Assembly: GCA_029948255.1 (NCBI GenBank)
Contig: JALIZF010001292.1
Location: 1-64,000, forward strand
Source of the DNA: Telmatactis stephensoni
Taxonomy: Eukaryota > Cnidaria > Anthozoa > Actiniaria > Isophelliidae
Direction: 5' to 3'
DNA length: 64,000 bases
The stretch's first letter is position 1. Every line of letters starts with the position of its first letter. Position numbers and translations under genes: made by a program. Below, in pieces: positions 34,601 to 44,857 of the stretch. The notes beneath the pieces were generated by a model that searched no databases, had not been told where the DNA came from, and saw only the letters and a list, made by a program, of their open reading frames with translations.

Positions 34601-37600
34601 ATTTATTAATATTTTAATTTTTAACTCATCTGTATTATCATCATCGATATTGATGACGATGATGATAATTTAAAGGTCAGTATTAGTGTAGTGATTATAA
34701 TGATGATACAATCTAAACTAAAGGGAGAGGTCAGTGAGTGTCACCCCTACCTGTGAAGACTTTTGGACCTTTTCTTTTTGGAATACAGAAATCACTTACT
34801 GATGAAACAAACTGTGTACCAACTTTGATGCTTTAGTCACTTCTTTCACAATTTCGTCAAATTTGGACTTACGCGACTTGACTAACAGGCCTGGATCTAG
34901 TGTTACAAATTATGTTTTGATGAAACCATTGTTACAGATGGTCGCGAATCAACAGCGCAGCAAAAGGGGGAAATATATGTTTCAATGATACGATCAAAAT
35001 TTTAAGATACGTTTACGGAACAGTTACAGTCACCGTTACGTTAACATCACGGTTACGTTATTGAAAATACAGCAAATCAGGAACTCTTGAGAGTGAATCA
35101 GACTTTGAAGATACGTTTACGGTACAGTTACGGTCACGTTTACGCTTTATGCTACTAAAAATACATCCAATCAGGAACTCTTAATTGAGAGCCAATCAAA
35201 CTTTGAAGATACGTTTACGGTACAGTTACAGTCACGGTTACGCTTTACGCTACTGAAAATACAGCCAATCAGGAACTCTTGAGAGCCAATCAAAATATAT
35301 TTTATTTTATATTTAAAATTTGAAGATACGTTTACGGTATAGTTGTAGTACGGAGAATATTGTACCGTCCTATTTTCCACCCATAGAAATCTGTTGCTTG
35401 CTCGTTTATTCTAATTATTTTATTATATTTATTACATGACCATAGATCGCCTGCCATCCTTTCTTTAACAATGCTGATGTTACTCATCTCAAGAAAAACA
35501 AAAAGGACAAGGTAACATATCTGTTATCACGTGATCTCATACGAAAATATCCTCCTGGTCGACTTAGTCTCGAAAACCGTCTTTGCATGACAACCTTGTA
35601 ATGGCACGGCATCCTTATATCTACCGACCCTCTTGTTTTGGAATCATAATAATCAGCGAGTGTAGCACCTGTGCCTTTGAGATAGTCCCGGGTCCGTCTA
35701 AGGGGGGTGTTTACATGGCACTAGAATCATCCTAGCAGGCGAATCATCCTACCTGCTATACATTTACTGCATTCTGTTTAGTAGGATGTTCCTAGTACTC
35801 GAAGTGAAGCCACAAATTTCCATGTAAACAGAATGCAGTAAATGTATAGCAGGTAGGATGATTCGCCTACTAGGATGATCCTAGTGTCATGTAAACACCT
35901 CCTAATAGGGATGTCGTGCCAAAATAATCTGACCGCGTACCTAGAATTAGGATTACCGTGCCATAATTTGGTTGTCGTGTAAAAAGGACTTTTATCTCAT
36001 TTCAGTTGCATTATTTCTAAACGGTCCCAGAGAAGACTTAAGCCCAATTTACGCGATAACCTTTTAATGGCACGGTACTCCTAAATCTTGGCACGAAGAC
36101 CGATTATTATGGGTACAGCACCCTTGTAAGGCCAACAAATTTTCTGTTCACACGATGATAATTACGGGTGTCGTGCCAGAACATGTTGGGCCCGCAAGTC
36201 CAGAATTAGGTGTACCGTGCCATAAAAAGGTTGGCGTGGAAATCGGCGTGCGAGTATAGCCGTCTTATATCACGCGCCGTATGTGAGGTGATTGTATTCG
36301 TAGTGAAGATTATACCTCAAGCTCTGTAATGTCCGATTATTTTTCTTTTTACAGACAAAATTTAGTTCTTCTGTTAAATCTCTACTTAAACTTTATCGAA
36401 AAGAGGGAGAAAATCCACAAAGGTGAGTTCAATTTTAAACAAAACTGATGAATGGATGAATAAATGGATGGATGGATGGATGAATGAATGAATGAATGAA
36501 TGAATGGATGGATGAATGAATGAATGGATGGATGGATGGATGGATGAATGGATGGATGGATGGATGGATGAATGAATGAATGAATGACAAAAAAATCATG
36601 TATAGATGAGTGAATATCTGAGTGAAAGTATGGATGATTGAATATAAGTGTAGACTAGCAATTTAGTTAATGAATTGAATAAATGAACTGAAAAATCATA
36701 AACGTTTTTAAAAACCTTTAAAAACAAAGGAAAATAACCCATTAAATCAAGTATATTACATTGCATATGAAATAGTTGACTAGTCTTTATGATTTTTCCC
36801 TTCATTAAAAATCATTAAATATAGGCGTCGTCGGAAAAGCGACAGGAAAAAGTCTCGAGGAGAAAGTATGACAGAAGGCAAAAAAGCACGCACACGGTCC
36901 AGGTGAGAAGTGATAATGTTCAATACGATTTCCTTTGAATCCAAAATCTCATTTAAAATTATGTCATGATCGTGTCAAAAACCCCAATTCACTTCTGATG
37001 TTCCTTTTTAATTAAGTGGAAGCTATTTAAACGTCATGTTGGTTTCAAACCCCTATTTAGATCATGTATACAGTGATTGGGATCTCTAAAAGCCATCTCA
37101 TTGCTATGGTGGAAGCCATTTAAATGTCTAGACAGCTTATCAAAAATGCCATTTAAAGGCACATCTAAAGTGCCACGCTGTAGAAATCGTAAATCGTTTA
37201 AAAAAGCCCATTCAGAGTCAATTTGGAAGCCGTTAAGGTGTTACACATTACACAGCGTTTAAAAAGCCCATTTAGGGTCAATTTGGAGGCCATTTGAGTG
37301 CTATTTAAAAATCATAATTATCTATTTGTGTTCCAAAAAGCCCATTCAGAGTCAATTTGGAAGCCATTTCAGTGGCACCCTGGAATTAAGTTATTTCTTT
37401 TAAATTGAACTATTTCTTATTAAAAAGATGCTGGTAAGAAAAAAGTAAGTTGTAGTCAATGAGATTTTACTCGAATGGGCAACATACTGAGCATTTCCAA
37501 ACAATTAATTAATTTTTGATTAATTTTTACTTAAGTAATTTTCAAACAATCCTGTTAACTCTAATTAGGTCAAAATCCACGAAAAAAGGGTCTGTCGGTG

Positions 37601-37833
37601 GTGCAGAGTCAGTTGTGGTTTTCAAACAAGCTCCAACTCCACCCATCCCCCCACCGCCAGTTTTTGGCTCTCCACCACCCCCACCCCCACCCACAACAAA
37701 TTTACCAAGACCGGAAGTGAGCTTCGAAAGACCTCAAGCGTCGGCAGGTCGAGCTTCGCTATTGGCTGACATTCGAAAAGGGAGGAGTCTTAAGAGAACA
37801 AAGGTCAATGACAGAAGTACACCTATGATTTGA
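28635..37833 (+). CDS. Membrane-anchored PXK/Slob-like pseudokinase with WH2 tail, 15 exons, 483 aa
   Basis: Exons: 28635-28655, 28930-29000, 29638-29735, 30056-30133, 31009-31163, 31460-31570, 32225-32320, 32522-32607, 32845-32951, 33897-33994, 34521-34574, 35446-35511, 36355-36422, 36825-36902, 37569-37833; all GT..AG, frame open to TGA. After MASTPPW comes one membrane segment (about 8-29), then a cytoplasmic charged linker. Residues about 90-345 form a kinase-like fold lacking catalytic motifs: HVHSGN (225-230) replaces HRDxxxxN, VSGYE (about 240-244) replaces DFG, and no VAIK lysine is seen; SFGHLLFEMAAG fits helix F. Basic stretches follow, then polyproline (about 419-438), then a WH2 actin-binding motif, LLADIRKGRSLKR (460-472). 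PXK and Drosophila Slob share the pseudokinase; PXK also has the proline-rich region and WH2, but its N-terminus is a PX domain, absent here. Known relatives modulate ion pumps and channels at membranes; the role here is inference. The 21-nt first exon is the least certain part. Confidence 0.88.
30679..30741. repeat. 16-bp tandem repeat, 4 copies
   Basis: Unit GATAAGACGTTTATTG, four copies, in intron 4 of the pseudokinase gene. Confidence 0.85.
30845..30980. mobile_element. Worn copy of the AGAGCAGATTTC-ended foldback family
   Basis: Begins TTAGAGCAGATTTTGTATGA and ends with CCATGCCGTGCCATG and TTCATAGTCATAATAC, a decayed inverted end. It also carries TATAAAAACATTCAAC. It sits about 30 bp upstream of exon 31009-31163. 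Confidence 0.55.
31290..31402. repeat. GGGA/GGAA simple repeat with a short hairpin
   Basis: Purine-rich units (GGGAGGGA, AAGGAAGG); GGAGGGAGAGAGGG is mirrored by CCCTCTCTCCCTCC. Intronic. Confidence 0.85.
31765..32160. repeat. 42-bp tandem repeat, about 9 copies
   Basis: Unit GCAACATTGCAGAGGTGGAC followed by ACACTGTGCAACTGTGTTGTGT. Copies are spaced 40-43 bp and diverged. Because 42 is a multiple of 3, long Cys/Val-rich frames appear on both strands; they are not genes. It lies in intron 6 of the pseudokinase gene, ending about 65 bp before exon 7. Confidence 0.9.
33040..33235. repeat. GCAACATTGCAG-type dispersed repeat, second intronic copy
   Basis: Shares CAATCCTAAACCTGCAA and AGGTTTCAAGAAA-type segments with 5845-5965, over about 120 bp. 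In an intron of the pseudokinase gene. Confidence 0.65.
33396..33661. repeat. 68-bp tandem repeat, about 4 copies
   Basis: Unit GTGTGACCACCACAGGAAGC, then CCACGGAACGAACAGACTGA and so on through ACAAGTTGTAGTTT. The second copy has a different leader. CCACAGGAAGCCCA also occurs at 13634, so the unit may come from a dispersed element. Confidence 0.88.
34195..34275. mobile_element. AGCGCTTT-hairpin repeat fragment
   Basis: (AAT)n, then TTTATTTATATAGCGCTTTT, then AAAAGCGCTTTACAATTG. The AGCGCTTT hairpin motif recurs in dispersed elements of many marine animals; the family here is not identified. Confidence 0.4.
34998..35345. repeat. Tandem repeat of about 100 bp, 3.5 copies
   Basis: AAGATACGTTTACGGTACAG recurs at intervals of about 104, 97 and 118 bp, with AATCAGGAACTCTT between. 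In an intron of the pseudokinase gene. Confidence 0.85.
35582..35983. mobile_element. ATGGCACGG foldback element, copy 1, interrupted
   Basis: The left end (GACAACCTTGTAATGGCACG) mirrors the right end (ACCGTGCCATAATTTGGTTG). A different MITE, about 35704-35913, is inserted in its middle. Copy 2, at 36048-36242, lacks the insert. Confidence 0.75.
35704..35913. mobile_element. GGGGTGTTTACATG-ended MITE, copy 1
   Basis: Inverted ends GGTGTTTACATGGCACTAG / CTAGTGTCATGTAAACACC, with longer arms holding GAATGCAGTAAATGTATAG and its mirror. A TAA stands at each edge. The 3-bp TWA target suits PIF/Harbinger-type elements (inference). The same family occurs at 49645-50067. Confidence 0.75.
36048..36242. 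mobile_element. ATGGCACGG foldback element, copy 2, uninterrupted
   Basis: The left end GATAACCTTTTAATGGCACG mirrors the right end CCGTGCCATAAAAAGGTTGG. About 195 bp, 65 bp downstream of copy 1. Confidence 0.75.
36456..36587. repeat. (ATGG/ATGA)n microsatellite
   Basis: GATGGATGAATGAATG units in an intron of the pseudokinase gene. Confidence 0.9.
37015..37385. repeat. Diverged direct repeats in the last intron
   Basis: AAAAAGCCCATTCAGAGTCA followed by ATTTGGAAGCC(A/G)TT occurs about three times, with older versions upstream. Origin unknown. Confidence 0.65.
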
Positions 37834-39161
37834 GAGATGAGCCCGCGCTTTACGTGGATAGCGGACGCCCAAGATAATCTTTCTGGGAACCCTGATTTCT
37901 AAAGAAAATTTGAAAATGGAAGAAAGGTGTCGACTGTGGAGTCTATAAACATTTTACGTGAAAACGTAGAGATAATTAGCATCGATAGTACTACATGGCT
38001 TGTCAAAAAAGCTAAAAAATTGTAGGCATTCATTGTGCAACGCTGTGTCGTCTGCATCAGTTCTAGTAAAGAACATAAGTTATGGACGATTTTAGAAATC
38101 AATTATTAAATCAACTTTTCTTAAAGTATGTTCCTAATCCAATTGAGTGATTTTCTATACGGAGGGGGATAGGGAGGGGTTTAGTTGTTGCCTCGTTTCA
38201 TTATGAGAACAAACGAACTATTTTTATAGTATTTACTTCCAGTATACGTTTGTATTCAATAATTTGAGGCAAATCTTGTTAATTAAAACTGTTAGTGAGT
38301 TCTGTTTTATACAGTTGGTTTGAAATCTAATTGAATTTCAAAATTAACATTTTCTTAAAATCCATTTTTCCCAACAGTCCATTCCAATTATTCTTTCCAC
38401 GGAATCTTACCTAAAACATTGCCTGTAGCCTAGTATTTCCAGCTGTAGCCTTAGCATAACTTGAGTATTTGCATATTACCAGCCTATATTTTATTTGTAC
38501 TGCTGTCTTAATTATGACCTTCCTGTTGAAAAAAACGGCTTCTCTCACATCACAGTGTTACTATGACAACCGAGTAATTTTATGTATTCGCGAAATATTG
38601 ATAACTGGAGTATTAAGCATCCATTTTAATTTAAACTTTCTGTTCTCGTTTGGAAAGAAGAGGAGCGATATAGAGAGATTTTAAAATGGGTAACTAATGA
38701 CTGAGAGGAAGACGATTTTCTCGACAGCTGTCATTGGCTTATCAGGAATCGATTTTTGAATGGGATTACAGTGGAATATCACTAAAATCAATTAGGAATT
38801 TTAGACCTTTATTCAAATTCGATATTCGCGAAATTCTGCGATGATATTTGTTGTTATTTCAAGGGAATCTGTTAAGAATATTGTGGCATAATTAATTGGT
38901 ATTTTAGGTGTTTGCTATTTTGAACAGACGAGCAAATAAGCTACAATTTACATGGCAATGTGAATGATAGACGTATTGATTGCTACTGGAAGATACGCGC
39001 GCGTTGCATCTGGTCGATCTTTCCGTCAATAGTGACACAGAGATAGTCTGACAGATCGATAAAAAAGTAGCTGAAGCTGGAGCTGCCCTCGCCGCACCAC
39101 GGAAGGGTCAAAGATGGTCTATCTCAACTGATCTACTAGGAGTATATCTGGTTCTTCCGTG
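37834..39161. other. Intergenic DNA between two plus-strand genes
   Basis: AT-rich; no repeat structure or credible coding frame seen. Presumably holds the 3' UTR of the pseudokinase gene and the promoter of the next gene; no clear TATA box. Confidence 0.5.
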
Positions 39162-40318
39162 ATGATGATCAGCGATATAAACGCATTCATTGTAAAATGG
39201 CTGATATTATTCCTTCTCTACACACAAAATCGCTTGCTAGGCTTTAAACATACCACAGCAAATCAAGGTGCAAATAGCTCCACTTTTAAAATGTCATCTT
39301 CAATTAACTCTACACTGGGACCATTTATGAAGACAAGCACAGGAAAGATAACACGATGGCGAGCAATTCTTACCGGAGAAATTGAAAACGGTTCCGCTCA
39401 GTCGGTGTTGGCCAAACCAACTCGACGAACTGAAACTTGTTTGAGGAATGGAGCAACTTGTAATACATATGTTGGTAGCTGGTCACAGTTTTATTTGAAG
39501 GTAAGGTTAATATTGTTTATATCGTGCTTGAACCTTAGTATTTCAACATCATTATATTTGCTACAGAAATCAAATATGTGATTGTAATTAGGAGGTTGAA
39601 ATGATGGTTTTTAGTGGATATAGTTTTAAAAATATTCGTTTAAACATTCACCTTGTGGATGAACTTCTCAATGTTTTTCTTCGATTTTAATTTGAAATAT
39701 TTTTGTTTTGTATTACTCTATTATTGAAATTTTTTATCGTAAATAATAATTCAGTAAATGTTAGTATGCTAAGTAAATTAAAATAAAAAGAGAGAGAAAG
39801 AGGAAAAACCTTGATGGACAAAGTGTGTTAATTTTCTTGTATTCTTTCGCGATCGATTGCCATAAAATTTTAAATCGTAAAATGTCATTTTGAGATCGAT
39901 GTCTGGAACTAGTATTGTCAAGGTACATCTGTCATGAGATATCGCATACTTGAAACAAAAACGACTTCTATTCTCTTTCAAAAGACTCCTTTATGATTCC
40001 GTAAAAAATAGAAAAAGATTTATAATCTCCAGAAATTAATAAAGGAACAGAAATGTATGCCTTCGCGAAGGTTATATTAGCAACTCCCTTATGTGATCTG
40101 AAAATGCAATTCTTGATAAACTAGTGTTCTTTTGTTATTAACAGATCGGTGGATGGTTGATGTTGGGGATAGTTCTTGTGGGTATAATGTGTTTATTAGT
40201 GACGCATTATCTTGGAATGAAGAAAGCCAAAAGTGATCTGCGACGTAAAAAATCTTCAATATCAAGACTCACATGGACAGACGCTAAAGCCAAGTCGAGG
40301 CTTGCAAAATGGATGTAA
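39162..40318 (+). CDS. Unrecognised single-pass membrane protein, 2 exons, 170 aa
   Basis: Exons 39162-39500 and 40145-40318 join in phase 0 (TTGAAG|GTAAGG ... AACAG|ATCGGT) and end in TAA. Translation most likely starts at one of two ATGs at 39162 or 39165; the GTG just upstream is not a start. Residues about 10-24 (FIVKWLILFLLYTQN) look like a signal peptide. Residues about 25-113 would be extracellular, with N-S-S/N-S-T glycosylation sites and two cysteines (CLRNGATC). The second exon opens with the membrane helix IGGWLMLGIVLVGIMCLLV (about 114-132). A short, strongly basic tail follows (KKAKSDLRRKK). Placing the membrane helix at an exon start is common for type I proteins. I do not recognise the family; a small accessory subunit is one possibility, without evidence. 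Confidence 0.6.
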
Positions 40319-41343
40319 CAAGGGCAACGAGACGGGGAAAGAGGAATTTCATCTAATCTCTGGATTGTAAAGGATTATCTTACTGTACACGGCACAGAGC
40401 AATCACTAATAGATATTTACACCATCATATGAAGAGGGAATTCCTGATCTTCGTCCATCATTGTAATATCTAAACAATTGCATCTCCTATATCATCTTGA
40501 GCATGCGCAGTAAACCTATTATACAATCGCCTTAACTCGTACAGCAGGCGATGGTAATGCATTAAAACGCGCTTCCTGTGCCGTTTATTTATTCTTTGAG
40601 CATCACAACACAATCTACAAACCACTCCATTAACAGTTGACTATTTATGGATACAAACAACAAGGAAATGGTAAACAAACTTTAATGTCGCACTTGCAAA
40701 TGCATTACTGGTCGCGTAGACAACACGCATCCTTTTTCGCCGTAAAACTACTAATGTATGAGCCCAAGAAAATTAATTAGCGGTGAAATTTCTTTTTGCT
40801 GCAAAATAAATAACATTACATACTTCCTGAAGTTTTCTTGTTGTGTCCGTATCTTAGCCCCTGGTCCAATCTCATCCGGATAATTTGATAACACTTCTTT
40901 TTGATATAGTTAGCCCTCTGGTACAATTAAAACGGCGTACTTCTTTTGCTTAAGGAAACACTGTTTCAATGTGGATAAGGAAAATAACGGAGGAAAAAAT
41001 GATGTGTTTTCAAAACACCTTAGAAATCTATCATAAAGACCTGCACGTACTAGGAGAAATAGTTGTCGATAACTAAACATATCCACAACTAAAAGCGACT
41101 TGTTTTCAAATTCAAATGAGTCTAGTTTATTATCGACAGCTACTTTTTTCTCAGTGTGTGGACTAGCCATCGACAGCTGATAAGAGTCAATAACAACTGG
41201 CTATCGATAACAATTCCCTAGTCGTGGAGGCCTTGATACTGATTAAAGTGCATACGAAGCGAAAATTCTTTTATAATTCTTTTTGCGTGTTCATTGATCA
41301 TATTGTTTGAAATACGTGACTCTAAAGTTTGAGATGTCTTCGG

Positions 41344-41514
41344 TTAGGCCCGGTTTACACGACGACATATACATAGACATAAGCATAAGTGTTTTTTTAC
41401 CGGTTCACACACGCAACATAACGTCATAAGCATAAGAAAATGGAAAAGTTTTGTTTCTTATGCTTATATGCTTAGGGCTATGCTTATCAGTGTCGTCTTG
41501 TGAACCGGGCCTTA
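41344..41514. mobile_element. MITE with GGCCCGGTTTACAC ends and TTA duplication
   Basis: TTA + GGCCCGGTTTACACGACGAC at the left; the mirror GTCGTCTTGTGAACCGGGCC + TTA at the right. The interior holds CATAAGCATAAG and its mirror CTTATGCTTAT. TTA target duplication and short size suit PIF/Harbinger MITEs. Confidence 0.8.
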
Positions 41515-42519
41515 GCATTGACAGTATTACAACTCCTAGTAGTGCCCGCATTTACGTTCAAAAAGTGGCCAGGGGAATTCCTCATGTTGGGTAGAAAATA
41601 GCGCGGAAAAAGTCATCTTTTATATCAGTTGCCAGTGATGATAATTTTAGAAAGAAAAACATTTTCTTCATTTCATGATATTCCTTTCTGGTTTTCCATC
41701 ATACTTTATCGATATATTCTGCAACCAAAATGACGTCATTTGGCAGAAGAAACAATTTTTAGGGCGTGTAAAATCGTCAATTCTATTTCTATATAGACAT
41801 TTCAAACTTTGAAATCGCATATAATATTGCAGATAGTGAATATCATAAAACCCGTTGGCAACAACAAATTTCGCTTCATATGCACTTTGATTAAGGCACG
41901 AATAATTAAAAGAAAACAACCAGTTAGTAACTTTAAACAAATCAATTTATTTTCAAGTTTTCTTTCATGGTTTAGCAAACCAAGTCGATGTCTTACTGGG
42001 AATTTAACTAAATTGAAGTGAAATCTAATTTCCGATCTCGAAAACAAATTCAGTTCAAATGCATGTATACTATAACTCCACCATAAACACCGTTGAGTCG
42101 TTTCATTTTGGCAAGTTATAAACGAACGTTTTCACGAATATTGGTGTCATCCATTCTTAGTTTTCCAATCCTAGCAGATTCCGTCGTAAAATTCCATATT
42201 GTTTGTCTTTTCCACTACTGCGCAGTAAGTCAAAGCAACTTGAAATTAATTACTCTTTAAATTAAATATCCTTCGATTGATCTGTTTTCATTTGTAAGCT
42301 GTCAACAAGGTTAAGACACTGCTGTGAGAGAAACTAAGCTAGTTTGACCGATTTTTTGGCTACCAACAGATACAGCTATTTTACAAAATATTGCGCAATA
42401 ATTATAACGCAACTGATTCCGAGATCGAAAAGCATGCTGGATCGTGGTGGGTTTTTTTTTTTTTTTGTCTCGATGAAGTTCATAGTTTCCCATAGTTTTC
42501 AAAATCTCAAAGAAAATAA

Positions 42520-42695
42520 GGTAGAAAGAAATGATGAAAGAAAGAAAAAAAAAACAAAGAAAAGGAAAGGAAGAAAGAAAGAAAGAAGGGAGGGAGGAAG
42601 GAAAGAAGGAAAAGAAAGGAAAAGAAAGAAAGAGATGGATGAAAGAAACAAGGGGAAAGGAAGAGGAAGGAAAAAAGAAGAGAGGAGAAAACCCA
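42520..42695. repeat. Purine-rich AAAG/GGAA repeat
   Basis: Irregular GAAAGAAA, GGAAGG and GGGAGG units; Lys/Glu/Arg and Phe/Leu/Ser frames over it are artefacts. Confidence 0.85.
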
Positions 42696-42943
42696 TTGTT
42701 TCCATTGTCTTCACTCCCCAATGTTTGCTTACGTTAATTTGTTCTATTTATGTATGATACAGAATATATTTTGGTGTTAAAATATATGTTGCCAAAATCC
42801 CAACATTTTTTTCAACATCTTTATGTGAAAACTAGATGTTCATTGTGAACTTGAGTCGAGACAGCAATAAACCACTAGTAAATAATCAATGAATTAACGA
42901 ACGCCAAACTGACAAACAGTCCCTTTCACGTGCTCATATTCTA

Positions 42944-44857
42944 CTAAAGATACGTATCTTGTACTGTGGGCTCATCGTTGTCTTCACTATTAACTCCGAG
43001 ATAGAATGAAGTCTTAGAACATGACGGAAAAATTCCTTCTGTGCTAGAAGGATGTTTGTCTAGTTTATCTGTAGTAGAATCGAGCTCTGATTGGTTAATA
43101 GACTGTGAATCTGTAGTAGAATCGAGCTCTGATTGGTTAATAGGCTGTGAATCTGTAGTAGAATCGAGCTCTGATTGGTTAATAGACGGTGAATCTGTAG
43201 TAGAATCGAGCTCTGATTCGTTAATAGATAGTAAATTTCTGCCTAATGGCTCCTGGTCTTCAAATCCCTCCTTTGCAATAATATGTTCATCGTTGATACT
43301 TGTGTCTGTATCTTGCGCGTGGGGATTTTCAAGTACTGTGCTCTTAAGCACGTTTTTCCCATCAAAGTTCGTCGGATTGTCGCCTTGAGCTATTTCCGAA
43401 GACATAATTTCGTCTTCAGTAGATATTTGCTGGTCATTTAGAGATACATCATCCGATAACAACCTTTTTGATCCACAGTTCTTACAATGCACGATAGGAT
43501 TTGTCGAAAAAATATCATTTTCAGTTATTCCAGACTTTGTATCTATGTCAGCAGAGCACATTTTAACGTCGACAGTGATCATCTTATTATCGATAATCAA
43601 AGGACTTGGCGGTCGAGGTGCACCCGAGTGTCGTCGTACTGAACTCGGAATTTGTCGAGAAGAAGTCGGAGATGTTCGCACTGAGTTCAGAGGTGGTCGT
43701 GCTGAACTCGGAGGTGATCGTGATACCGTCGGGGTAGTGTTCGTATGGCACGAAGATATTCGTGTAGGTCCCTGAAAACTCGACCTGACACCATTAACAC
43801 AGCTAGGCGGTGACCTTAAAGAGCCTTTATAGTCCAGTTTACCACTAAGTCCAGGATTTCTTGATAAATTTTGTGGATTTTCTGTTAAATGAATTGTTTT
43901 CTTGTTGCTCCGTCCACAGCAGCATACAAAGTTGATATACTTAATGTATCCTTCGCGAAACTGTCTAGTGATACTACCGTAAATTATCGGATTTACACAG
44001 CTATGGAAGAACATCAAAGCTTCTGCTAACAACCAAAACTTCTCCGAGAGATTTTTATATTGTTCTCCTCCAAAGTCCATAAGAATCCAAGCCATTTGGT
44101 TAGGTAGCATACAAATTACAAATAACACAACTATTATAGCAACTGTTCGTATAATATGGATGTTGTCTGCTCGTGATTTTTGCTTGACGAGTTGTCCACG
44201 ATGATTAATTGATGTCCTGTTTGGTACTTTTGTAGTAACAAGTGTGATGGCAATTGTTATGTAGGCAATAGCTATTATAGTTACTGGAATAGCAAACTGA
44301 AGGACAAACAGCACCGCAGTGTATGCCTTTCTATGCGTATCTTCAGCCCAACCTTCGACACAGTGAACTCCCTTGGCGTCTGTAACTACCATTAATGGAG
44401 CAATACAAATAATCGATAGCGTCCAAACTGATATAATTCCAAATAGTAAAGTAGGTTTTTTAATACGAGGTCTGAAGGGAAACAGTATCGCCCTGCATCT
44501 TTCAACAGCCATCAGAGTTAGAGTAAAGATGCTGACAAATAGCGACACGGACATCATAGGCCATAAGAACTTGCAATAAAACTGAAACTTTGTGAACTTC
44601 TCGAACAGCTCATAGTAGTAAAAAGGTAATGCAAAACACAAGAATGTAAGATCAGAGATTGCCAAGTTAAGAATGAAATAATCGTTGACAGTTCGTTGCT
44701 TGTGCTTGGATTTGATGACAACCACGACTAGAAAGTTTCCAATGGTACCAATAACAAAGAGAAGAACATAAAACACGATTTTGAAGATTGTTTCTGCTTC
44801 GCTTGGTGATTGAATTGGGGAGTTCCCACTCGTGGCATTGGTTGTATTATTAGTCAT
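42944..44857 (-). CDS. Class A GPCR, peptide-receptor-like, intronless, 637 aa
   Basis: Single open frame from ATG at 44857 to stop. The N-terminus has glycosylation sites (NNTTNAT). Seven membrane segments fill about 24-300: TM1 holds GN (N41), TM2 has NLAISDL, TM3 ends in ERC where most receptors have DRY, TM6 has the proline of CMLPNQ, TM7 has NPIIYG. FVCCCG after TM7 is a likely palmitoylation site. The architecture is closest to neuropeptide receptors; the ligand cannot be named from sequence. The tail of over 300 residues is unusually long, Ser/Pro/Arg-rich (TSPTSSRQIPSSVRR), and carries four 14-residue repeats (INQSELDSTTDSQS). Lack of introns, against the spliced receptor at 22.7 kb, suggests a retroposed or ancestrally intronless subfamily. 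Confidence 0.92.
   Translation of the reverse strand: MTNNTTNATSGNSPIQSPSEAETIFKIVFYVLLFVIGTIGNFLVVVVIKSKHKQRTVNDYFILNLAISDLTFLCFALPFYYYELFEKFTKFQFYCKFLWPMMSVSLFVSIFTLTLMAVERCRAILFPFRPRIKKPTLLFGIISVWTLSIICIAPLMVVTDAKGVHCVEGWAEDTHRKAYTAVLFVLQFAIPVTIIAIAYITIAITLVTTKVPNRTSINHRGQLVKQKSRADNIHIIRTVAIIVVLFVICMLPNQMAWILMDFGGEQYKNLSEKFWLLAEALMFFHSCVNPIIYGSITRQFREGYIKYINFVCCCGRSNKKTIHLTENPQNLSRNPGLSGKLDYKGSLRSPPSCVNGVRSSFQGPTRISSCHTNTTPTVSRSPPSSARPPLNSVRTSPTSSRQIPSSVRRHSGAPRPPSPLIIDNKMITVDVKMCSADIDTKSGITENDIFSTNPIVHCKNCGSKRLLSDDVSLNDQQISTEDEIMSSEIAQGDNPTNFDGKNVLKSTVLENPHAQDTDTSINDEHIIAKEGFEDQEPLGRNLLSINESELDSTTDSPSINQSELDSTTDSQPINQSELDSTTDSQSINQSELDSTTDKLDKHPSSTEGIFPSCSKTSFYLGVNSEDNDEPTVQDTYL
43060..43228 (-). 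repeat. 42-bp in-frame tandem repeat in the GPCR tail
   Basis: Four copies spaced exactly 42 bp (GAGCTCTGATT at about 43082, 43124, 43166, 43208), encoding INQSELDSTTDSxx. The last two positions vary (SP, SQ, KL) and the fourth genomic copy has ATTCG for ATTGG. Acidic and Ser/Thr-rich, so possible kinase sites. Confidence 0.93.

Larger units (their letters stand above)
40319..42943. other. Intergenic DNA between convergent genes
   Basis: Contains a TTA-flanked MITE and a purine-rich simple repeat (listed separately). One frame, minus strand 41170-40910, has an ATG, 86 codons and a coding-like composition (starts MASPHTEKKVAVDNK), but no family, promoter or splice partner is evident; it is a weak candidate only. 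Confidence 0.45.
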
